In this document: one piece after another, positions 9,241 to 19,650 of the stretch
Layout: each line of letters starts with the position of its first letter
Numbering within the stretch: position 1 is the first letter of the stretch
Notes under the pieces: model-generated
What the model saw: the letters and a program-made list of their open reading frames with translations, nothing else
The model's database searches: none
Told to the model about the DNA's origin: nothing
Position numbers and translations under genes: made by a program
Assembly: GCA_021806925.1 (NCBI GenBank)
Contig: JAKAPS010000008.1
Location: 1-42,104 of the forward strand
DNA length: 42,104 nt
Reading direction: 5' to 3'
Source of the DNA: a bacterium
Lineage (GTDB): Bacteria > Patescibacteriota > Dojkabacteria > JAKAPS01

Positions 9241-11133
9241 TTACATATACCCTTTAGCTTGAGTCTCAAACATTCTCTTGTACATTCCATCATCTATGTT
9301 CATAAGCTCCTCATGTGTCCCCTCCTCTTTTACACGACCATTATCTATCACTATTATTTTATTAGCTGTTCTTACTGTTGAAAATCTATGTGATATTATC
9401 AGTACACTCGATTTTCCTTTAAACTCTTCTTCTATCTTTCTAAATAACAGCTCCTCATTTAATGCATCTATTGCACTAGTAGGCTCATCTAATACTAGAA
9501 GCTTCGGCTTCTTGTACATTACTCTTCCTATTGCTACCTTCTGCCACTCTCCTCCTGATAGATCAACTCCTCCTGAAAATTGCGAACTTAGCATTGTTTC
9601 AACTCCATTTTGTAATTTATCTTTCACTATATTAGTTAATCCTGTATTATCAAGAATATATTTGATTGTCTCTTCTTGTCTTTCTAAATCATTATTAACA
9701 TTCTCAATATCTCCCAATTTTATATTCTCCTTTATATTCAACCAGTATTTTCCGAATTCCTGCATTAATATTCCTACTGAATTATAGTAGGACTCTAAAT
9801 TAATATCTTTTATATCAACTCCATTTACTAGTATCTTTCCTTTATCTGGATCAAATATTCTTAACAACAATCTAACTATAGTTGTCTTTCCTGCTCCATT
9901 CACTCCTACTATAGATACACTCTTTCCGCTTTCTATTTTAAAACTTACCCCTTTTAATACATATTTTCCATTTTTTGTTCCTTTTACACTTGGATATTTA
10001 AACCATACATTCTGAAACTCTATTGATATACCTTCGTTTGTTCTTTCTACAAGTGTGCTTCCTTCCTTCGATTTTATTACATTCTCACTGTTCATAAAAT
10101 CATAGAAATCTTTTATAAATGGTAAATCTGATGATATAAATCCATATGTATTCATAAGTCCAGTAAAATCGCCTTGAATTGTTCCAATGTTTGAAATTAA
10201 GTATGTGAAACTACCTAACTGCAAGCTTCTTTTGAATAGTACCATGTATAAAATATAAAAATATATTGAAAGTGTAATTATATTGTTAAAAGCACCAATT
10301 ACTACGTCTGTCCATAGCTTTTTTATTATTGCTTTTATCTGCTCATCCATGAAATTCCCAATGGATCTGTTGTATACATTAACAAAATATCCTGATGTAT
10401 TATTTACCTTCATTTCTACCTTTGTATCCGTTTTAGAGAATATTTTATTGACCTGTTCAGCATTTTTCCTATCGTCACCATTTGTATTCCATATACTCCA
10501 AATGGCTTTGCCATACTTCCTTAAATTCAAATAATTTAAAATCGATGGCAATATAATAAGTAGAATAAAGAATGGTGATATTGTAAATAGCAAATATATA
10601 TTAAAAAACATTCCAATAAACATATATATAATTTCAAGTAAATTATACGAATTTTGATATACTTTATATTCTGCTACCTCCTTTATTTTTTGCATCTTAG
10701 TCATTTCATCTGGAGTTTCCCAGAATGATAAATCAATCGATGCCATTTTGTTATAAAATATATTATTAATATATTTCTCAAAATCCATAACTAAAATTCT
10801 GTATGATACATATTTGAAATTAGAAAAGAATGTACCTAAGAAACTGATTATTGCATATATTGTCAGCCATACAAAAAGATGTGAAGATGATACTGTTTCG
10901 TGAGATGAAAATATCTGCACCATAATGTTAAGTACAACATACATAAGAATATATGATTGAAACGTATATGTAATTGTCTGATATATATTTATAGAAACAG
11001 TTATTATAAATTCTTTTCTGTTAGATAAATAAAGTAATTTAAGGAGATATAAATTCAGTTTTAATTCCACATAAACGCCATTTAGCCTTTTTTTAATTTT
11101 ATTCATTTTAAATACGTAAAAAAATATCTTCAA
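9241..11133 (-). CDS. ABC exporter, fused permease and ATPase (tandem paralogue)
   Basis: 630 aa, same motifs; NBD nearly identical to the 7287..9185 protein. Confidence 0.93.
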   Translation of the reverse strand: MKIFFYVFKMNKIKKRLNGVYVELKLNLYLLKLLYLSNRKEFIITVSINIYQTITYTFQSYILMYVVLNIMVQIFSSHETVSSSHLFVWLTIYAIISFLGTFFSNFKYVSYRILVMDFEKYINNIFYNKMASIDLSFWETPDEMTKMQKIKEVAEYKVYQNSYNLLEIIYMFIGMFFNIYLLFTISPFFILLIILPSILNYLNLRKYGKAIWSIWNTNGDDRKNAEQVNKIFSKTDTKVEMKVNNTSGYFVNVYNRSIGNFMDEQIKAIIKKLWTDVVIGAFNNIITLSIYFYILYMVLFKRSLQLGSFTYLISNIGTIQGDFTGLMNTYGFISSDLPFIKDFYDFMNSENVIKSKEGSTLVERTNEGISIEFQNVWFKYPSVKGTKNGKYVLKGVSFKIESGKSVSIVGVNGAGKTTIVRLLLRIFDPDKGKILVNGVDIKDINLESYYNSVGILMQEFGKYWLNIKENIKLGDIENVNNDLERQEETIKYILDNTGLTNIVKDKLQNGVETMLSSQFSGGVDLSGGEWQKVAIGRVMYKKPKLLVLDEPTSAIDALNEELLFRKIEEEFKGKSSVLIISHRFSTVRTANKIIVIDNGRVKEEGTHEELMNIDDGMYKRMFETQAKGYM

Positions 11134-11309
11134 CTGGTGATGAAGCGCAAACTATTTTTAGTTTAAATAGTGCGATAAATTGAATCTAGATAACGAGTAC
11201 CATTTCGTATGGTATTGTATCAGAAACATATATACATTTGCAAATATTCATTGAATTTTAATGAATATATTTAGATTCAAAAAAGATATATATACGTAAT
11301 ACTGAAATA

Positions 11310-12182
11310 GTGCTATTGTATAGATGTATATATGTTATGCAAAATACTGCTATTGAAGCAATTAATTTAACCAAAAGATATAATAAATTACTTGCAATTG
11401 ATAATATTTCATTTAACATACCTAAAGGAAGTATAGTAGGAATCCTTGGATCTAATGGAGCAGGCAAGACTACATTAATAAAGTCATTAATTGGAATAAC
11501 CAAACCAAATCATGGAACTATATCATTATTAGGATATGATCTTATGAAGAACATGTCATATGTCAGAGACCTTATAGGGTATATGCCACAAGATCCATCA
11601 CTCTATGATGACCTAACAGTAGAAGAAAATATATCCTTCTTTGGAAAAGCCAAAAGCAAATATTTCTCAAGGGATAATCTAGAGGAGGTTTTAGAGTCTA
11701 CAGAGTTAAAGTATAGAAGAAAATCAAAGGTAGGTAATTTATCAGGTGGATTAAAAAAAAGGGTTTCTCTTGCATGCTGTTCTGTTAATAAACCTCAAAT
11801 ACTATTTCTTGATGAACCAACAGCTGCTATTGATCCAATTCTAAAGGTAAAAACATGGAAAATATTCAGAGAATTTGTGGCAAACGGAAAGACTATAGTA
11901 ATAAGTACTCATTTAATGGATGAAGCAATTTTATGCGATTACTTGTTAATACTCAAGGACGGTAAGTTACTTATGTATGATACGCCTGATAATATTATAA
12001 AGGGCGGTAAGGCAACAATTTATGTAAATAAGGATAATGTTGAGACAGTTCAGAATACACCAGAATCAATTGCAGATACACTACATAAATTCGGATTAAA
12101 CAATGATATACATTCAGTTCAAATAAGTAATCAGAATATTGAAGATATAATGATTGAATTAATAGAAAGTAAAAACATATGA
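11310..12182 (+). CDS. ABC transporter ATP-binding protein
   Basis: 290 aa; GSNGAGKTTLIKSL, LSGGLKKRVSLACC, ILFLDEPTAAIDP; true start probably the Met at 11337. Confidence 0.92.
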   Translation: MLLYRCIYVMQNTAIEAINLTKRYNKLLAIDNISFNIPKGSIVGILGSNGAGKTTLIKSLIGITKPNHGTISLLGYDLMKNMSYVRDLIGYMPQDPSLYDDLTVEENISFFGKAKSKYFSRDNLEEVLESTELKYRRKSKVGNLSGGLKKRVSLACCSVNKPQILFLDEPTAAIDPILKVKTWKIFREFVANGKTIVISTHLMDEAILCDYLLILKDGKLLMYDTPDNIIKGGKATIYVNKDNVETVQNTPESIADTLHKFGLNNDIHSVQISNQNIEDIMIELIESKNI

Positions 12183-12916
12183 ATATATTTTGGATTGCAC
12201 AAAGGGTATTAAAGCAAATATTAAATAACAAAAGATACATCACGTTTTCAATACTTGCTCCAATATTAATAATATATTTTTTGAAGATATTTTTAGATAG
12301 TCTGCCTTCTCAGATTAATGAAAACTCATATTTAATTCCGTTTATTGCATTTGTGATGCATTTTATAGGGTTTCTACTCTGTGCAATTGTTCTAGTACAG
12401 GAAAGAACAAAAGGCACACTACAAAGAATGTTTATATCAAACTATAAAAAATATGAGGTTATTATTGGATATATGCTGGGGTATATGTTTCTAGGGACTA
12501 TACAAACAATCATTGTTATATCATTTTCAAACATTGTTTTTTCATTGAAATACAGCATATCATCATTAACAATGCTTTTCATCATAGTATGGGTTCTTGT
12601 ATGTACATCTGTTATGCTAGGGATATTTATTTCTACATTTGCAAGAACTGAGGCTGAAGTTATACCGTTTATACCAGTTATAATACTGCCGTCTATATTT
12701 CTTTCGGGGATAGTCATACCGATAGATAAACTACCGTCATGGGCACAGTCTTTAAGTCATATTATACCTATGTACTATGCAAATAATTTACTGCAAAATA
12801 ACGTTATAAATACAGTTAACAGCAATATTTTCTCAGATAGTAATTTTTATTCACTAATATTGTTCGGACTTGTTTTAATAGTGGTAGCTAGATTCACATT
12901 GATAGATACTGAGTAG
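12179..12916 (+). CDS. ABC-2 type transporter permease
   Basis: 245 aa; six hydrophobic segments, ERTKGTLQRM and PSIFLSGIVIPIDKLPSWAQ; ATGA overlap with the ATPase gene. Confidence 0.88.
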   Translation: MNIFWIAQRVLKQILNNKRYITFSILAPILIIYFLKIFLDSLPSQINENSYLIPFIAFVMHFIGFLLCAIVLVQERTKGTLQRMFISNYKKYEVIIGYMLGYMFLGTIQTIIVISFSNIVFSLKYSISSLTMLFIIVWVLVCTSVMLGIFISTFARTEAEVIPFIPVIILPSIFLSGIVIPIDKLPSWAQSLSHIIPMYYANNLLQNNVINTVNSNIFSDSNFYSLILFGLVLIVVARFTLIDTE

Positions 12917-13005
12917 AATGGTATATATATTTAGATATAAAAATTTAATCTGAATTCTTCAAAAAGTCCTTCAAATTTAATTTTAAATTTAATCATTATG
13001 TATAT

Positions 13006-13773
13006 TTAAGTATAGTTTTCAAGTAAATATTTAATATTTCTAAATGATTCATTTGTTCTACCATGTATGCCGTGTACGTAATAGGCAGTACTCTTTCTGA
13101 ATAATTCACATAACCTGTCTATATACTTAAAATCAGTATATTCTTTGTCCCAATACATAAAAATTGCAGGAATATTACACCTTTCTGTTTGTAATTTTTT
13201 GTGGTTTATTGCAAGATATTGCAACTTATTTGCTAATTCAGTTACGTTTATTTTATAGTCCCCTATATTTTCGTATTTAGGATCAGGTTTAAACATGTGT
13301 TTAGCCATATACATTGCAGCCCATTTTGATACAAGATTGAATGTACCTGCACCGAAAATACTATTGATTCTCCTTGAGTATTTAATCGCTGATCTAAATA
13401 ATTTTGATTTAAAAAATTCCGGTTTATATATTACTCCTAAAAATATATATTCACGAATATACTTCGGTGCATATTCCCATATCCATTCTTGCGACCCTTC
13501 TATTAATTTAAATATAAGGAATGAACCAAATGATAATGCAATCATGTCAAATTTAATGTCACCATATGCCTCAAATATCTGTTTTAGAGATTCTAATAGA
13601 TTTTCCTTAGAACAATCAGTTGGATCATAATCAAGATATACAATCACCTTGTATTTATGTTTAAAAAATTCATTGTATTTATTGTATACTATATGCGATG
13701 TGAAGACTATTCCAGGGAGAAGAATAACACCTTTTACAGATTTATCGTTTCCATGTAATATATCTACTTTCAT
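13006..13773 (-). CDS. alpha/beta-hydrolase-like protein
   Basis: 255 aa; VILLPGI and MIALSFGSFLIFKL (GxSxG-like region); overlaps the M1 peptidase by 4 bp. Confidence 0.5.
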   Translation of the reverse strand: MKVDILHGNDKSVKGVILLPGIVFTSHIVYNKYNEFFKHKYKVIVYLDYDPTDCSKENLLESLKQIFEAYGDIKFDMIALSFGSFLIFKLIEGSQEWIWEYAPKYIREYIFLGVIYKPEFFKSKLFRSAIKYSRRINSIFGAGTFNLVSKWAAMYMAKHMFKPDPKYENIGDYKINVTELANKLQYLAINHKKLQTERCNIPAIFMYWDKEYTDFKYIDRLCELFRKSTAYYVHGIHGRTNESFRNIKYLLENYT

Positions 13774-16274
13774 TTTGTATACATTATAACATGATTTCTC
13801 TGTTTTATATCCTCCATTGATGATTGAATAGCAGTTGAATATAACATGTTTCTACGAACATTAAATGCTTTAATATATTCCTCAAATGAATTCAAATCAT
13901 TTAATTTCAGTACTGGCATGACTCTTGTTATTATATTTGATATATTCTTTATATTCTGCGATTCTACAATATATTCAAAATTATTTATCAGAAATTTCTC
14001 AAAACTCCTAAGACACTTTGGATTAAATATATATCCTCCATTTACAAAATTTGTTATAAAGATAACAATGTTTTGCTTTTTCACCCTTTTCTTTACTGCA
14101 TCATAAAGCAAATTATTAAGCATTTCATCTGTTTCAAATACAAATATATTTGAAGCGATTATTAACATATCTTCTTCTGACTTACATTCGTTAACTAATT
14201 TAATATATTTGCTATACTTCTCATCTTCATTCATTGAATTAATAAGATAACTTCGAATGTACTGTTTTCTTAGATTCGCATCTACTTCATCTAATTTGGT
14301 ATATCTTTCAAGAATAGAATCCCTCCACTCATCAGATATATATGATAGGATATCCGTTGCATATTGATATGTTGTATCTCCAATATTTTTTTCTCCCTTA
14401 TCTACAATATCACACACACTCTTTAGCATCTCCAATATACTTTTATTTCTGGTCATTGCATATATACTCGATAATTCTGCAATCACAAACTCATTTGTTA
14501 ACTTATTCGTTACAGAAAACTTCTCTTTCAACAAACTAAAGAAATCTGTAAGATTAATATTTTCCAAATCACCTCTGGATGCGATCATATAGACATCAAA
14601 TATTAACTTTGATATATTGAAGTCATTTCTGTCATTCATGATGATATTTTCAATTTGCTCTCCCGTGTGTTTAATTACATAGTAACCATAAAATGAATCT
14701 GAATAAATATAGTCAAACTCTTTATCAAGAGTTATAACGCATACACTACCATTAAATGATATTTTTTCATTACTTCCGTCTTTGTACTTAATGTTTAAAG
14801 CTATATATCTATTTGATTCTTCCCCACTAAGGTATTCACTTTGCTCAATTTTAAGTTCCATAGTACTTGCTGAATATTCATATTTAATTACTGGAAAACC
14901 AGTAATATTGATATAGCTAGCTAAGGAGTTATAACTGTCTGAATCGTTATTCTTAAATAATACATTTAGGAAATCACTGCTTGTAGTGTTTGAATACATA
15001 TATTTGTTTAGATACTCACATACTCCAGATCTGAAATTCTCTTCTCCCAGTATATATTCTATATATCTCAATACACTTCCTCCTTTAGAGTAACTTATAG
15101 AATCAAATGCTTCATATATCTTTTCTCCTTCAAGAGTTCCATCTAATTCAATAGGGTGCGATGTATTAATAGAGTCTCTAATAAATGCATTTTTTGTTTC
15201 ATTAAAAATATAGTCAAAATATACTTCATTAGATCTCTCTTTATTATACACATATTTATATGCCAAGAATGTTGCAAAACTCTCATTTAACCAGATGTAG
15301 TTCCAATATTTAAGAGTAACTAAATTCCCAAACCATTGATGTGCAATCTCATGTGCAATAACTATAGTAGATCTCTTTAAATCCATACTTGTAGTTGATT
15401 TAGTATTTACTATATATTTTGATCGGAATGTTATTGCACCCCAATTCTCCATTGCTCCTGCAGAAAATTCTGGAACTGCAATCAAGTCTAATTTATCAAG
15501 AGGATATCTTATACCGAAATATTCTTCGAAATACTCCAATACGCTACAAGCAACTTCTATTGCATTTTTGGAATTATCTTCTGTTATTTCCTCTTTTAAT
15601 CCTATTGCAGAAACTTTGACTCTTGAATCATAAAGTGTAGAGTAACTGGAAAATTTCCCAACACCTATATACAAAAGGTAGGTTGACATCTTTGGTGTAT
15701 CAAAAAACTCGTATCTAGTATAACCATTTGTGCTATTTATCTTTTTCTCTAGGTTCATATTAGAGATACATTCTCTTTCATCAGGAATATTTAGTATAAC
15801 CTTAAAGATTGATTTTTTATTTGGTTCATCAATACAATAAAAACATTTCCTAGCTGATATTGGTTCAAAATGTGAAGTTATCATGAAATCATTGTTGAAT
15901 GACGCTCTGTATAGGGCATCTAATCCTTCTCCAAATTTATCTACTCTATACAGAACATCAACCTTAAAATCAATTTCCACAATACTCTCAATTGATATCT
16001 CAAGTAGTTCATTATTAATTATTCTATACTCATCATATATTTCATTATTAATTTTTATACTTTCAACACTCAAATTCTCCCCATTTAAAACTAATTTCTT
16101 TTGTTTATTATTATTATTATTATTATTGCTATTATGAACGTATATAGTTTCATGAACTTCATATGATCTGTAATCTGTAGCAAACGTAAAATCTAATATA
16201 TATTTATTGATTTCCATTAAAAAATATTTATCATAGAATTGAAGAAATTGCAAAAAACAATGTATAATAAGCAA
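13770..16274 (-). CDS. M1-family aminopeptidase
   Basis: GAMENWG and HEIAHQWFGNLVTLKYWNYIWLNESFATF motifs; likely start is the internal Met at 16217 (MEINKYILDF). Confidence 0.95.
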   Translation of the reverse strand: MLIIHCFLQFLQFYDKYFLMEINKYILDFTFATDYRSYEVHETIYVHNSNNNNNNNKQKKLVLNGENLSVESIKINNEIYDEYRIINNELLEISIESIVEIDFKVDVLYRVDKFGEGLDALYRASFNNDFMITSHFEPISARKCFYCIDEPNKKSIFKVILNIPDERECISNMNLEKKINSTNGYTRYEFFDTPKMSTYLLYIGVGKFSSYSTLYDSRVKVSAIGLKEEITEDNSKNAIEVACSVLEYFEEYFGIRYPLDKLDLIAVPEFSAGAMENWGAITFRSKYIVNTKSTTSMDLKRSTIVIAHEIAHQWFGNLVTLKYWNYIWLNESFATFLAYKYVYNKERSNEVYFDYIFNETKNAFIRDSINTSHPIELDGTLEGEKIYEAFDSISYSKGGSVLRYIEYILGEENFRSGVCEYLNKYMYSNTTSSDFLNVLFKNNDSDSYNSLASYINITGFPVIKYEYSASTMELKIEQSEYLSGEESNRYIALNIKYKDGSNEKISFNGSVCVITLDKEFDYIYSDSFYGYYVIKHTGEQIENIIMNDRNDFNISKLIFDVYMIASRGDLENINLTDFFSLLKEKFSVTNKLTNEFVIAELSSIYAMTRNKSILEMLKSVCDIVDKGEKNIGDTTYQYATDILSYISDEWRDSILERYTKLDEVDANLRKQYIRSYLINSMNEDEKYSKYIKLVNECKSEEDMLIIASNIFVFETDEMLNNLLYDAVKKRVKKQNIVIFITNFVNGGYIFNPKCLRSFEKFLINNFEYIVESQNIKNISNIITRVMPVLKLNDLNSFEEYIKAFNVRRNMLYSTAIQSSMEDIKQRNHVIMYTK
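16105..16125. repeat. (TTA)7 microsatellite inside the M1 aminopeptidase gene
   Basis: Seven perfect TTA units encoding a poly-Asn run near the N-terminus. Confidence 0.95.
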
Positions 16275-16595
16275 AATATGAGAATAACTGCATCAGATTT
16301 AAATAAGAATATTGATAAATATATTTTGATTGATATAAGAGAGAAATATGAAAGAGAAGCTGATGGACATATACCTAATGATATTCATTACCCCATGTCA
16401 ACAATTGGAGATGATTTTATTGAATTACTTAAGAAACAAACTGCTGAAAATTTTGTAGTTATATATTGCCACTCATCTAACAGATCCTCAAAGCTTTTGA
16501 TTGAATTAGATAAAATAACTGATACTTCAAAAATATATGATCTCATTGGTGGATACAGCATATATAAAGGGAGTGGATATATAACAGATAAATAA
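16239..16595 (+). CDS. rhodanese-like domain protein
   Basis: LIDIREKYEREADGHIPNDIHYP and VIYCHSSNRSSK active-site loop. Confidence 0.88.
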   Translation: MKKLQKTMYNKQNMRITASDLNKNIDKYILIDIREKYEREADGHIPNDIHYPMSTIGDDFIELLKKQTAENFVVIYCHSSNRSSKLLIELDKITDTSKIYDLIGGYSIYKGSGYITDK

Positions 16596-16637
16596 CAGCT
16601 ATATTCCTAACACAGTTGTTTTAAAGTTATTGATTTT

Positions 16638-16874
16638 TTATTGTTTTAATTCAAGAATTAAATTGTCAAAATCTTCCTTATTCAAGCTGATTAGAGACTT
16701 ATCTCTTCCAACAAGAGAATCTGTTATTTCCTTACCAAACCATTCTAACGGAATAAATGACTCATCTATAGGTACATATATATCTACTAAAGCACATATT
16801 ACACCATACAATGCAAAAACTTTTAATACACCTGTGAAAAAGTATAGGAACATATTTAGAACGTTTGGACTCAA
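16638..16874 (-). CDS. small hypothetical protein
   Basis: 78-aa ORF with one hydrophobic segment. Confidence 0.35.
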   Translation of the reverse strand: MSPNVLNMFLYFFTGVLKVFALYGVICALVDIYVPIDESFIPLEWFGKEITDSLVGRDKSLISLNKEDFDNLILELKQ

Positions 16875-17380
16875 GTGTGTACAAAATCATAAAGATAAAA
16901 TTATCAAATAAGTATATATGTATTATCTTTATAAATTCAAAGGTTGGTAAATGGATCATTCAAAAAACAAAAGTATTAAATACCGTGAAAAGCTAAGGAA
17001 TAGTGCGATAATTTCAAATTTAGATGTACTTTATTAGGTATTACCATAGTAACCTGAAAGGTCACAAATACCTTGGAAGATTTGTATAAGAAAAGAAAGA
17101 AGTTCTTCTTTTCTATTAGTGTTTATATATATAATATTTAATTTCATTTTATAGATAAACCCTCTGTTTTTATCGAATTTAATATATATATTTTATACCA
17201 TAGTTCTTATTATTTCTTTTTGTTAGATGATCAGTTTGCTGTAAGATTATGTATGCAAACATACATACACATTGTGCACATGTGCAATTAGTTATTCCTG
17301 CATCCATTTCTTCTGTTTCTAAGGAGCGTCATACCAATTAGAACAATATTCAAAGACATCATAGAAAATGGGCTTATCAG

Positions 17381-17393
17381 TTCAAATCGGGAT
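17381..17393. repeat. putative left attachment core of an integrated element
   Basis: TTCAAATCGGGAT, identical to 22999-23011, which overlaps the tRNA-Pro 3' end. Confidence 0.7.
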
Positions 17394-17507
17394 GTAGAAC
17401 CTGTGCTTGAACTTTTTAAATTTGTACAAAATTTGAATTTTGATAAGGCATTAAGAATTTATGAAATGCCTCCAAAAATTATACAGATAAATGATATTCG
17501 TCTTTAA
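17394..17507 (+). pseudogene. displaced 3' coding segment of the recombinase (37 codons plus stop)
   Basis: Reads VEPVLELFKFVQNLNFDKALRIYEMPPKIIQINDIRL* in the same phase relative to the att core as the recombinase ORF. Confidence 0.55.
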
Positions 17508-17593
17508 ATGAATTTTAAGCTAACACGAGAGTTTTGATATTATCTTTTACGATATAGTTAGGTTATAATCAAAATATATAGCAAAAGATAATT

Positions 17594-18637
17594 ATGAATA
17601 AAGACAAAATAGAAAAGATTCTTAAGATCTATAATATTAATGGACTAGTTTCATCAGTGAAACAGCTTCAATCATTTGCTAATGAAGTTTACTTCGTAAA
17701 TGTTAGTAACTTATCTTTTATTTTGAAAAAACATCTAGTTAGCAATAAGAAAGATTTATTAGAACGACTAACTATTATTCAAGAATTAAAGAATAATGGA
17801 ATAAACATTCCATCTATTTTGGTAAATAGTAAGAATGAATATATAACTGCATTTGGGGATGGAATATACGAATTAGATGAATATATAGACCATAAAAGCT
17901 TAAATTACCCCGAATATAACATTACACTTCAAGAGTTAACACAAGCAGGAATTGAATTAGCAAAGATTCATAACACAAGCAAGTTGCAAGCTTTTCTTAA
18001 AAGTATTGATTTTACAAATATTAATAATAAAGTAGTAAAACTTATTGACGAATTTGATACACTTTATGAATCCGATGCTTCTATTAATGAAAAAACACAG
18101 AGAAAAGCTGAAGTAATTTATAAATTTCTTGAAAACACCAAAGAAGGTAGGAATGAATTATTGAAAAACTCCTTACTATATAATGTTTCTAATTCAGATT
18201 ATGTATTAATTCATGGGGATTATAGTTTGACAAATCTCCTTCCATCAAAGAAGGATGGAAAATTGTACATCACTGACTGGGATGGAATGAAGTATGCTCC
18301 GAGAATGTTTGAGGTACAAAGAGCGATTGGACTTTTATGCAGTAATGGTAAATGTAATGCTAATTTAGATGAATATAATGTAGATAGAGTAAAAGCATTC
18401 CTTTCTGGATATAAACAAAATTATACCTTTACATCAAGGGATATAGATATATTAGGAGCAGTTGCTAATTATTGTTTTTACATTTACTGGCTTGAATTCA
18501 GTCTTTCACAGACAATAAATGGAGATTATCGCATATTAGACATTTTTCCTAATAAACTTGAAGATGCGATGTTTTGGAAAACGAATGTTGAAAAATATAT
18601 AACATTTCTAAAATCTGAGGTTATAATGGATGTATGA
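17594..18637 (+). CDS. APH-family phosphotransferase/kinase-like protein
   Basis: 347 aa; HGDYSLTNLL and ITDWDGMKYAPRMFEV (Brenner/DxD motifs). Confidence 0.85.
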   Translation: MNKDKIEKILKIYNINGLVSSVKQLQSFANEVYFVNVSNLSFILKKHLVSNKKDLLERLTIIQELKNNGINIPSILVNSKNEYITAFGDGIYELDEYIDHKSLNYPEYNITLQELTQAGIELAKIHNTSKLQAFLKSIDFTNINNKVVKLIDEFDTLYESDASINEKTQRKAEVIYKFLENTKEGRNELLKNSLLYNVSNSDYVLIHGDYSLTNLLPSKKDGKLYITDWDGMKYAPRMFEVQRAIGLLCSNGKCNANLDEYNVDRVKAFLSGYKQNYTFTSRDIDILGAVANYCFYIYWLEFSLSQTINGDYRILDIFPNKLEDAMFWKTNVEKYITFLKSEVIMDV

Positions 18638-19614
18638 TTGATTTATTTATTGATACAAATGTATATCTGACATTTTTTCACTTTTCAAAGGATGACTTAG
18701 AAGAGCTAAAGAAGTTAGCGGTTGCAATAAAACATGATAAAATTAGGCTTTATGTAACTGAGCAAATAAAGTCTGAGTTTTATCGCAATAGGGAGTTAAA
18801 AATAAATGATGCAATTAGAAATTTACAGCCTTTACCAAAAAGTTTTCCTCAGATATTCAAAGAGAATGAGCAACAATATAAAATTATTCAACACTCTATT
18901 TCATCTTATGAGGTTGCTTTAAAAGAGATTCTAGCAACTGTTCAAACGAATGTAAAAAATAATTCTTTCAATGCAGATGAGATAATTAGTGAACTTTTTC
19001 ACAGTGCAACTTGCTTTGAAATGACAGATGAAATATACAAAAAAGCAAAGAAGAGAGTAACACTTGGTAATCCTCCAGGAAAAGATAATTCATATGGAGA
19101 TGCAATAAACTGGGAATCATTATTAGCACTGTTTCCAAATGGTGAAAGGCTATATTTTATATCTGCCGATAAAGATTATACTTCTCCTATAGATGAAAAC
19201 GCTTTAATGCAATTTTTGGATAATGAATGGATTAAAAATAAATCATCTAAAATACATTTTTATTCAAGATTATCACTATTTTTTAAAGACAACTTTCCTA
19301 ATATCAAATTAGCTTTAGACTTAGAGAAGGAAATTGATATCGAAGATTTAACAAATTGTTGGACATTTTACAGTACACATCAATGCTTAGCACGATTATC
19401 CAAATATAATGAATTTTCCAAAAGTCAGGTAAATAACATTATTCAAGCAGCAATTAAGAATGATCAGATATACTCAATAAGGGGAGATTCTGATGTGAAT
19501 TATTTCTTTAAAAACCTTCATGCACAATATAGCGATTTAATTAGTGATGAATTTATAGAAGAATTTCAGAAATATTACATAATTGAAGAAGCTGAGCCAG
19601 TACTAAACTTTTAA
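18634..19614 (+). CDS. PIN-like domain nuclease (DUF4935-like)
   Basis: 326 aa; N-terminal MIDLFIDTNVYLTFF, VTEQIKSEF, NPPGKDNSYGDAINWESLL, FISADKDY; overlaps the kinase gene by 4 bp. Confidence 0.8.
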   Translation: MIDLFIDTNVYLTFFHFSKDDLEELKKLAVAIKHDKIRLYVTEQIKSEFYRNRELKINDAIRNLQPLPKSFPQIFKENEQQYKIIQHSISSYEVALKEILATVQTNVKNNSFNADEIISELFHSATCFEMTDEIYKKAKKRVTLGNPPGKDNSYGDAINWESLLALFPNGERLYFISADKDYTSPIDENALMQFLDNEWIKNKSSKIHFYSRLSLFFKDNFPNIKLALDLEKEIDIEDLTNCWTFYSTHQCLARLSKYNEFSKSQVNNIIQAAIKNDQIYSIRGDSDVNYFFKNLHAQYSDLISDEFIEEFQKYYIIEEAEPVLNF

Positions 19615-19650
19615 ATATTGAAGTAAATATAAGTATTGTTAAAAAGATAA

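Noticed and set aside
11151-11213. Short hairpins ACTATTT/AAATAGT and TACCAT/ATGGTA between divergent ABC genes
   Set aside because: Short, AT-rich and plausibly chance or ordinary operator/terminator sequence in a divergent promoter region.
11258-11503. 81-aa minus-strand ORF over the ABC ATPase start
   Set aside because: Antisense to a Walker A-containing gene; no independent support.
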